Source: JBBRMQ01 sp038230775 (lineage in GTDB: Bacteria; Acidobacteriota; Thermoanaerobaculia; Gp7-AA8). Taken from it: a stretch of 16,268 nt of DNA. The notes beneath the pieces were generated by a model. It did no database searches. It was not told the DNA's origin and worked only from the letters and a program-made list of their open reading frames with translations. Numbering within the stretch: the first letter of the stretch is position 1; the number at the start of each line of letters is the position of its first letter. The translations under genes and the position numbers were made by a program. The stretch covers positions 1-16,268 of the forward strand of contig JBBRMQ010000075.1 in NCBI GenBank assembly GCA_038230775.1. The letters run 5' to 3'. Below are positions 7,647-13,433 of this stretch, piece by piece.

Positions 7647-7842
7647 AGGCGGGCGACGTGGTCACGAAGGTCACGGCGAAAGCAGTCGAGCTGATGGGCC
7701 CCTCGGCTACTCGCGAAAACTCCTGCTCGAGAAATGGATGCGCGACGCAAAGATCAACGACCTGTTCGAAGGCACGGGCCAGATCAACCGGCTGATCATC
7801 GCCCGCCGGCTGCTCGGCTACACCAGTGCGCAACTGAAGTAA
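7631..7842 (+). pseudogene. Direct repeat copy B: displaced, frameshifted dehydrogenase 3' end
   Basis: This is the second copy of the final 213 bases of the acyl-CoA dehydrogenase, with no 5' part or start. Differences from 6138-6350 are substitutions at 7660, 7684, 7803, 7809, 7827, 7839 and 7842, plus one missing base between 7701 and 7702. All seven substitutions are in third codon positions and are silent, including TAG to TAA. The deletion removes the wobble base of a proline codon and breaks the frame; after it the dehydrogenase frame resumes through FEGTGQINRL to the stop. The frame is therefore dead now, yet it diverged under protein-level selection. It is best read as the original gene end displaced by the fic cassette; a misassembled strain variant is the main alternative. 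Confidence 0.9.
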
Positions 7843-8259
7843 ATCGATTCACGTCGTGGCCGTTTCATCGCCTTCGACGCAGTCCTCGAGAGCCACGATC
7901 CGTATCCATGAATGGAATAGGTGATCCTGGTCGGGGTGATGCTGAGGGGAAAGACGCGAGCTGGCGCGTGCCGTCGCGGGCGCACATCGCACGCCGCTTG
8001 AGCTGGCGATTCGAATCCGATGTAAGAATCGACGGGGCCGAGAAGCGCGCAGATCCAAACCTGCACGCGCCCGAACCAGTGCGCGCTACTCTCCGCGATC
8101 CAGTACAACCGTCCGTCCTTCGCCACGGCGATGTCGGTAGGTTCTGGCTCACCCACATGCAGCACTCTTTGTGCGGCACCTTGCTCCTCCCTCCCGCAAA
8201 CCTCCGGCGAAGGCACCTCGGTGTAGAAGATGACGGCCGCGCGCGCGTGAAGCTGAAAG
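7843..8259. other. Intergenic 417 bases between displaced repeat and DUF3179 gene
   Basis: No intact gene is supported here. Open frames exist on both strands but lack ribosome sites and consistent family features. The half nearest the DUF3179 gene contains one recognisable stretch, annotated separately. The part from 7843 to about 8080 holds nothing I can identify. There is no convincing stem plus T-run terminator for either converging gene. Confidence 0.6.
8080..8240 (-). pseudogene. Possible remnant of a beta-propeller-like protein
   Basis: On the minus strand one frame reads VIFYTEVPSP, then VGEPEPTDIAVAKDGRLYWI over about 50 codons. This resembles one blade of NHL/SMP-30-type propeller proteins, where repeats of the form EPxPTxIAVxxDGxxYW alternate with FYTEVPxP. 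There is no start with a ribosome site, no further blade, and the sequence towards 8080 loses the pattern. I read it as a decayed fragment lying just downstream of the DUF3179 gene on the same strand. The family assignment is from memory and weak. Confidence 0.3.
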
Positions 8260-9657
8260 CTACTTGACAACTCCATGCACGTCCGCGCCGGGGTAGAAAG
8301 CGTACCAGCCGAACCAATAGGCTGCATGCCCAGGAAGTCGCGATAATCGAATTGCACCGCCGGCCGCCACCAGTGCATCCTCGTCAATGGTGAATATTTC
8401 TCCCGAACGGGTATCGACGAGCGTCCCGGAAGTGCCCTGGCGAAACTGCCTCCCGAGCGAGGCGTAGGCTCGGACCGCCTCGCTCTCAGGGTCGGTGACG
8501 ATCACGACGCTGGCCTGGTTCACCGCGTCATTGAGGACTGGGCTGTTGACGAGTGCTTTCATCGGATACGCCTTCTTGACGCCGTGAACATCGAGAACCC
8601 AGATCCAATCCTTCTGCTTCAGCGCGGCGCTTGATCTCTTCCACACGGGAAACATCGGGTCAGGACTAGCGAAGTACTCTCCATAGGCGGCGCCCGGGCG
8701 GTAGTCTCTCTGGTAGCCGGTATCGAGCGATAGAACCATCGTATCGGGGTGCCGGCCGCTCCATTCGCTCCACGTTGTAAGCGTCAGCGGGAGGATTGGC
8801 AGCCTCTTTCCTTTGCCGGCCAGAGGACCCATCACCGGCTCTCCGGTCAACTGACTCCAGAGCGTGTTCGTCTGGTGGTCGTACATCAGCTTGTTCGATC
8901 GGTAAAGGAGTCCGGACGAGCCGAACGTATATGTCTCGCCTGGCCCGAGCGTGGTTCCATACAGGATGCCCGACCCGCAGAGGGTGCAATAGGCGAGGGA
9001 GACGGCTTGGCCGCCGACGACATCGTTGGCCATTTCGTGCCAATCGAGAATGCGCAGGGGATAGGCGCGATGATCGCCTCGAATGGATACTCCAAAAACT
9101 TTTTCGCCCGGTGTCATGAACGCTGCTCGGATTGCGGAGACGAACCTGGGATTTCTGAGTGCTGGTATCCCATCTTTTCTGACGCCGCCGCTGACGATCT
9201 CCTCCGGCCGGATGGTCCTTGGAAAACGCTCCTGGAAAAAATTGGCAAATGCCGGGTCGATCTTCGAATAGAGCGTGGACTTGAAGGCGATATACCCGGG
9301 CTTCGGGATGATCTCTTCATGACGACCGATCGTCTCCATCCATTGCCGGTACTGCCGGCCATGTCGTTCGCCGAGGAGGCTCTCGAGAACGGCGGCGGCA
9401 TCGTCGCGTCCTTGTGCACTGAAGAACAGGACCTCGAGAAGTGCTGGAGCGACGGATCGATCGTTTGCCTCAACGAGTTTTTCTCGCGCCTCCTGGCGGA
9501 TGCGGGGGTTTGACGCCATGAGATTGCCGATCAGGCGGTAGGCCTCCCCGGACGACAGTTCTCGAGAAGATGGCGCTGGAGTGGCGACGACCACGAACGT
9601 CACAAGAAGGACCGCTCCAAACTTTGCCAGGTTTCGCGTCACATCGATTCGCGACAT
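8260..9657 (-). CDS. DUF3179 domain-containing exported protein with HEAT-like N-terminus
   Basis: This 465-residue protein has a hydrophobic N-terminal segment (about residues 12-28), indicating export or membrane anchoring. A HEAT-like helical region follows (about 37-110), and then a DUF3179 domain. Domain hallmarks are KDGIPALRNPRFV (161-173), RAYPLRILDWHEMANDVVGG (197-216), YCTLCGSG with C224 and C227, FGSSGLLYRSNKLMYDHQTNTLWSQ in the middle, and GPLAG (277-281). The conserved CxxC and histidine suggest a metal or redox centre, but the biochemical role of DUF3179 is not known to me. The ATG at 9657 keeps the export signal, although its ribosome site is weak. It is transcribed in the same direction as the spondin gene, about 150 bases away. 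It appears intact in a neighbourhood of broken genes. Confidence 0.88.
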   Translation of the reverse strand: MSRIDVTRNLAKFGAVLLVTFVVVATPAPSSRELSSGEAYRLIGNLMASNPRIRQEAREKLVEANDRSVAPALLEVLFFSAQGRDDAAAVLESLLGERHGRQYRQWMETIGRHEEIIPKPGYIAFKSTLYSKIDPAFANFFQERFPRTIRPEEIVSGGVRKDGIPALRNPRFVSAIRAAFMTPGEKVFGVSIRGDHRAYPLRILDWHEMANDVVGGQAVSLAYCTLCGSGILYGTTLGPGETYTFGSSGLLYRSNKLMYDHQTNTLWSQLTGEPVMGPLAGKGKRLPILPLTLTTWSEWSGRHPDTMVLSLDTGYQRDYRPGAAYGEYFASPDPMFPVWKRSSAALKQKDWIWVLDVHGVKKAYPMKALVNSPVLNDAVNQASVVIVTDPESEAVRAYASLGRQFRQGTSGTLVDTRSGEIFTIDEDALVAAGGAIRLSRLPGHAAYWFGWYAFYPGADVHGVVK

Positions 9658-9700
9658 GGAGATCAGCGCGAGTGCAACGCGACCCCGATCGCGAGCTCGT

Positions 9701-9712
9701 CACCGATCGGTG
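9701..9712. promoter_or_regulatory. Perfect 12-base palindrome upstream of the DUF3179 gene
   Basis: CACCGATCGGTG is its own reverse complement and lies 44-55 bases upstream of the DUF3179 start, in the 149-base gap between the spondin and DUF3179 genes. The position suits an operator for a dimeric regulator. No regulator gene is adjacent, and in GC-rich DNA such a site could occur by chance. Confidence 0.25.
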
Positions 9713-9806
9713 TGTTTCGGCCACGGCTCATTCGATGTCGACCTACGGCGCGTGTCTGCATGGCTGATCGTCCCTGGCCTGGCGCTGATTCTGCCACAGG
9801 CTACGC

Positions 9807-10477
9807 TCAGTTCCGAACGCGCCGCACCGAGATCAGTGCGACCGGATTGTTCCAGTCGCGCAACGCAGGCTTCAGATCCTTACTCCATGGATGCCCTCGT
9901 GAACGCGTACGAATCCCTCACCGCCGCCCGGCGTGCCTCCCTTCCCGGGACCACCGCATTCAGCAAAGTTCGGTCCGGGAATCGAGGCGCACAACTCGTC
10001 GTTCCGCTCCGTCCCGGCGTCGTAGGCGAGAACGAGCACATCGAGTGTTGCCGTGCCGCGAGGGATGCACACTCCATTGAGGGCGACAAATGCGTCGTTC
10101 GTGGGAATGAGCATCGCCGCCACCGTAAGAAAGTCGGCGCGTTCGGCATTCACCTTCGTCGTCACCGACTTGCCAGGATCGAGCAGCCCTGGCACAGTCA
10201 CGACCTGCTTGAAATCGGGGTTTGCCGAGAGCACCGCCATCAGCGGCGCGGTGTTCCCCTCTTCGGCCAGGGTTCGCAGCTCGCTGCTCGCCGGGCTCCC
10301 GAGCGTAAAGATCCGAGCGTTGCCCTTGTGGCTGGCCACGAGAAGCGGCGTGAACTGCTGTCCGCGAGTGAGGTTGACGACGGTGACTTCGTATTGGTCG
10401 GCAAAGATTTCTCCCGCTCCGGCAACCACGCACAGACTGAACGCAATCATGATGAGGCTCTTACGAGGCTGGGTCAT
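9807..10477 (-). pseudogene. Spondin-domain secreted protein, frameshifted near the C-terminus
   Basis: The protein begins with a signal peptide (about residues 1-26, cleavage near GEIFA-DQ) and then a Spondin_N domain: YEVTVVNLTRGQQFTPLLVASH, SPASSELRTLAEEGN, VPGLLDPGKS and RVHEGIHGV. The continuous frame stops at 9872 after 201 residues, just before the conserved end of the domain. In the adjacent frame the missing end is perfectly readable (DLKPALRDWNNPV, then ALISVRRVRN) up to a stop at 9807-9809. One base is missing around 9881-9883; restoring it gives GVKDLKP and about 223 residues. AAA shortened to AA would explain it, so either a recent mutation or a homopolymer sequencing error is possible. 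The start at 10477 has a strong AGAGGAG site (10485-10491) at good spacing. The bacterial function is unclear, but secretion is likely. Confidence 0.88.
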
Positions 10478-10556
10478 CGATTTGCTCCTCTCTGTTGATG
10501 AACAGTTGGGAGTCGTCGAAAGGTTCCGCTGTCACAAACTCATCTCGTCATTACTG

Positions 10557-10799
10557 CCGTCCATCGCGGTGCTCGCACCCGCATACAACGAGGCGGCGAC
10601 CTGCCGCGAGAGCGTTCGCGCGATGCTCGCTCTCCGCTACCCCAGCTACGAAGTCATCATCATCAATGACGGATCGAAGGACGACACGCTGCAGATCCTC
10701 ATCGACGAATTTCGTCTCTATCGCTCGGGCCGTACTGCCGATGGAACGCTCGAATCGAAGGCCAGCCGCGCGATTTACGAGTCGCGCGACCCGCTGCAG
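10557..10799 (+). pseudogene. Glycosyltransferase family 2 fragment, truncated at both ends
   Basis: About 80 codons match the nucleotide-sugar-binding start of a GT2 glycosyltransferase: PSIAVLAPAYNEAATCRESV, MLALRYPSYEVIIINDGSKD and DTLQILIDEFRLY, ending in RAIYESRDP. The NDGS aspartate is present, but the DxD metal site, the acceptor half and membrane helices of a normal protein (over 400 residues) are absent. Upstream there is no room for the usual N-terminus, because the divergent spondin gene starts at 10477. At about 10793 the frame changes to YaiO-like barrel sequence. It is therefore a non-functional remnant, not a short gene. Confidence 0.75.
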
Positions 10800-11350
10800 C
10801 GCGCCGGTTCGGATCCGACGATGACCAGTTCGAGATTCAGTTTTACCCGCGCCTTGGCAGCAGGAGCTACGCCGATCTTGCCGTGGCGTACGCGCCGCAC
10901 GCCGTTCTTTATCCGCGAGAGCGCCTCAATGCTGAGCTGTACCGCGCCGTCGGCAGAGGCTTCGAAGTCTCAGCGGGAGTGAGCCGCCTGGCCTTTCGTC
11001 AGGCCGGAGCGACGAACGTCTACACAGTTTCGCTCGGCAAGTATGCCGGCAACTGGCTGGTCGGGGCGCGCGTGTACAAGTCGGATGCAGACACTGCTTC
11101 GCAAGCGATGATGCGACGATTTTTCGGTGAACACGGCCAGTACGTGGAGTTGCGCTTGGGAAAAGGGACGACCCGCGACGCGATCCGCAGCGCAGCCGAC
11201 ATCGAATCGCTCGACGTGCGGGAGATCTCGGCGGAAGCGCTCCTCGCTCGCGGCCAGCACGGGATGTTCAAGCTGCGCGCCGCAGCCGGACGTACATCAC
11301 TGCGCCAGGGTCGGTTCTCGCTCTCTGCGGCGCTGGGCTGGCGATTTTGA
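10793..11350 (+). pseudogene. YaiO-type outer-membrane beta-barrel fragment, N-terminus lost
   Basis: From 10793 the frame reads AAARRFGSDDDQFEIQFYPR, followed by alternating beta-strand sequence with LNAELYRAVGRGFEVSAGV, YTVSLGKYAGNWLVGARVY, ELRLGKG and a final LSAALGWRF. The terminal phenylalanine is the usual signal for outer-membrane barrel insertion. This matches the C-terminal part of the YaiO barrel family; the signal peptide, periplasmic repeats and first strands are missing (185 residues left). A GTG at 10883 could be called as a start but has no export signal. Because YaiO genes often lie beside GT2 genes (from memory), this and the preceding fragment probably come from one locus joined by an internal deletion. 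Confidence 0.7.
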
Positions 11351-11718
11351 TGGGAGCGGCTGCTCTGGTTTTTGGTGTCGTGCTTCACTAATCCTTGCCT
11401 GAGATCGCGGCGCCACCGCCGCCAGCCCCGGAGGGTCGAGGCGCTGGAGGGGTGGGTGCCTGCTTCGTTGCGCCTCCTCGACGATGTCCGCGTGACCAAG
11501 AGCCGCGCCCGTGGCAAATGGGTAACTCTCGGAGAGGTCGCCGCGATCTCGAGAGTTTGACCCATGGCTTTCGGACGTCAGGTCTGAGGCATTGGATCGG
11601 AGGACTGTCGCGCTTGGACGCTGAGCGCGAAGGAAATTCCTCTCGATCGTCCTTCACTTCGCTAGGCGACGGCGCTGACCTTCAGGTAGCGTTCATTCGG
11701 CCACGCGCCACCGGCGCC
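11351..11718. other. Intergenic 368 bases between YaiO remnant and response regulator
   Basis: No gene is supported. An ATG overlapping the YaiO stop (11350) opens a 13-codon hydrophobic peptide, MGAAALVFGVVLH, closed by TAA; it could be the stump of a lost downstream gene. The same frame then stays open but is proline- and arginine-rich with no family likeness. A long imperfect inverted repeat is annotated separately. A short stretch at 11649-11671 (CCTTCACTTCGCT core) faintly resembles the REP-like palindrome family and may be a decayed copy. Confidence 0.5.
11518..11565. repeat. Imperfect inverted repeat, 14-base arms
   Basis: The left arm ATGGGTAACTCTCG (11518-11531) pairs with the right arm CGAGAGTT + TG + ACCCAT (11550-11565) except for a two-base bulge, around an 18-base loop. 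It is too long to ignore but has no T-run for termination of either converging unit. It could be the collapsed ends of a small transposable element or a structured RNA element; nothing in the sequence decides between these. Confidence 0.5.
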
Positions 11719-12321
11719 TCACAGCCAGCCCTTGTCCCGCGCGATCCGCGCCGCCTCGATCCGATTTCCGCCACCGAGCTTGGAGATCGCCTCGGAGAGG
11801 TAGTTGCGCACCGTACCTTCCGAGAGGTTGAGCGTCGATGCGATGTTGGCTGCCGCCTGACCTTCGCCCGCCATGCGCAGCACCTGGCGCTCGCGATCGG
11901 TCAACGGATCGGGATCGCTCCACGCTTCGGTGGCGAGTTGTGGATCGATCACCCGCCCGCCGGCACGCACGCGGCGGACCGCGTTCGCCAGATGCTCCGC
12001 CGGCGAATCCTTGAGAAGGTATCCAGACGCTCCCGCTTCCAGCGCGCGGCGCAGATACCCCGCGCGCGCGAAGGTGGTCAGAATGATGATCCTGGTGTTT
12101 AGCGCTTCGCGTTTCAGCGCGGACGCCACTTCGAGGCCCGTGATCTTCGGCATCTCGATATCAGTCAGAAGGACATCGGGCAGGTGTTGTCTGCAGAGGG
12201 CGATCGCTTCCTCGCCGTCGCGCGCGCGAGCGACGACTGTGATGTCGCCGTCGATCTCGAGCAGCGCCGCCAGCGCGCCGAGGATCATGGACTGATCTTC
12301 GGCGAGCACGACGCGGATCAT
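11719..12321 (-). CDS. NarL/LuxR-type response regulator (DesR-like)
   Basis: This 200-residue response regulator has a receiver domain (1-120) and a C-terminal LuxR-type helix-turn-helix (about 138-196). The phospho-acceptor is D54 in LLTDIEMP, with acidic E8 and D9 near the N-terminus, the switch threonine at residue 82 or 83 (ILTTFA) and K104 in LLKDS. The DNA-binding domain carries LTDRERQVLRMAGEGQAAANIASTL and LSEGTVRNYLSEAISKLG. Its ATG overlaps the kinase stop as ATGA (12318-12321), so the pair is translationally coupled. As the last gene of the minus-strand operon it most likely regulates the transporter genes at the front, as in DesKR and LnrJK-type systems; that target is inferred. 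Confidence 0.95.
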   Translation of the reverse strand: MIRVVLAEDQSMILGALAALLEIDGDITVVARARDGEEAIALCRQHLPDVLLTDIEMPKITGLEVASALKREALNTRIIILTTFARAGYLRRALEAGASGYLLKDSPAEHLANAVRRVRAGGRVIDPQLATEAWSDPDPLTDRERQVLRMAGEGQAAANIASTLNLSEGTVRNYLSEAISKLGGGNRIEAARIARDKGWL

Positions 12322-13415
12322 GCGCCCCGCTCCATCCTCGAGACCACCGCCGGAGCCAGCGGTAGTTCGATGGTCAACGTGGTGCCGTGCGAACCGTCAT
12401 GTGCGAGTGTTCCGCCGAGCGACTCCACACGCTCGCGCATGCCCACCAGGCCGAAGCCGTCGGTCGCGAATCCTCCACGGCCGTCGTCGGTGACGGTCAG
12501 CCGGCCGACGTCGCCGTCGCGCGCCAGCCGGATCGTGCATTGCTTCGCGCTGGCGTGACGGATGACGTTCGTGACCGCCTCGCGCACCGCGAGCGCGAGC
12601 ACGACCTCCTGCGCAGGCGCGAGCGGCAGCGTCTCAGCGCAGCACCCGACGGTCAGGCCGGCGGTCTCGAGCGCTTCCTTCGCACTGGTCAGCTCGTTTT
12701 GCAATCCACCGCTGCGATAGCCGCTGATCGCGCTCCGCACCTCGGCCAGCGCCTCGCGCGAGATTCTCTCGACATCGCGGATCTCGTCGCGGGCGCGCGC
12801 GGGATCGCGATCGGCGAGCTTCGACGCCAGCTCCGACTTCAGGATAATGAGCGAGAGCGTGTGTCCGAGGAGGTCGTGCAGGTCGCGTGCAATGCGCTCC
12901 CGCTCGGCGACTTTGGCGAGATGTTCGACCTCGTCCTGCGCCAGGCGAAGACGCTCGTTCTGACGGTTGACTTGCGCGTAGTGAACGTTCACCGCGCCGA
13001 TGATCAGCGTGAAGAGCGCGCCCCACCACCAGCGCCACACCATCAGGTCGAGCACTTTCACTTCGATGAGCAGGATGGCCAGGACGCCCGCGACCACCCA
13101 CATGCCGCGGCGAGAGTCGCGCATGCCCCCGGCGTAGGCCGCTGCGTAGATGAAGAACGATGGCGCGCCGAGGTTGATGGGAGTGAAAATGATGCCCAGG
13201 ACCGTGATCGCCGCGATCACGGCGAGCAGCTCGCGGCCGCGTAGCCAGTAACCGAGGAAGTAAAGGACCAGGAAGACCGCGCCGCCCGCCAGCGTCAGCG
13301 CGATGCGTGCGCGCGATGTCCCATTCGCAAACGGTTCGACGAAAAACGGGACGATGTAGATCAGCCAGACGTATGGCGTCCAGCCGTGATGTCGATCGTC
13401 GGGAAGGAGGCGCAT
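12318..13415 (-). CDS. DesK-type sensor histidine kinase (HisKA_3)
   Basis: This 365-residue inner-membrane sensor kinase has roughly four to five transmembrane segments up to residue 145 and almost no extracytoplasmic loop, so the stimulus is probably sensed within the membrane. A short coiled linker leads to the dimerisation helix ERERIARDLHDLLGHTLSLI, with the phospho-accepting H180. The ATPase domain has the N-box REAVTNVIRHA (N283), D310 in VTDDGRGG and the G-box GFGLVGMRERV. The ATG at 13415 lies 18 bases after the amidohydrolase stop and lacks an obvious ribosome site, so coupling to the gene before it is likely. It overlaps the response regulator gene. This architecture is shared with DesK (membrane fluidity) and LnrJ (lipophilic antibiotics). 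Confidence 0.94.
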   Translation of the reverse strand: MRLLPDDRHHGWTPYVWLIYIVPFFVEPFANGTSRARIALTLAGGAVFLVLYFLGYWLRGRELLAVIAAITVLGIIFTPINLGAPSFFIYAAAYAGGMRDSRRGMWVVAGVLAILLIEVKVLDLMVWRWWWGALFTLIIGAVNVHYAQVNRQNERLRLAQDEVEHLAKVAERERIARDLHDLLGHTLSLIILKSELASKLADRDPARARDEIRDVERISREALAEVRSAISGYRSGGLQNELTSAKEALETAGLTVGCCAETLPLAPAQEVVLALAVREAVTNVIRHASAKQCTIRLARDGDVGRLTVTDDGRGGFATDGFGLVGMRERVESLGGTLAHDGSHGTTLTIELPLAPAVVSRMERGA

Positions 13416-13433
13416 TGGTATCAGTCTAATGCG

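Noticed and set aside
7618..7842. Small 74-codon frame ending in FEGTGQINRL...
   Set aside because: It begins out of frame in fic and only enters the dehydrogenase frame through the one-base deletion; it is a product of the broken copy, not a gene.
10053..10982. Single long plus-strand frame covering spondin antisense, GT2 and barrel DNA
   Set aside because: Only the part 10557-10799 matches a family; the rest is antisense to the spondin gene or out of frame with the barrel.
11649..11671. Second copy of the REP-like palindrome
   Set aside because: CCTTCACTTCGCT resembles the family centre, but the outer arms are not complementary; mentioned only as a possible decayed copy.
11705..11717. Hairpin GCGCC-ACC-GGCGC just after the response regulator as a terminator
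   Set aside because: The stem is five bases and there is no T-run on the minus strand.
11395..12102. Plus-strand frame of 235 codons across the gap and the response regulator
   Set aside because: Proline- and arginine-rich without domain features, and most of it lies antisense to a clear response regulator.
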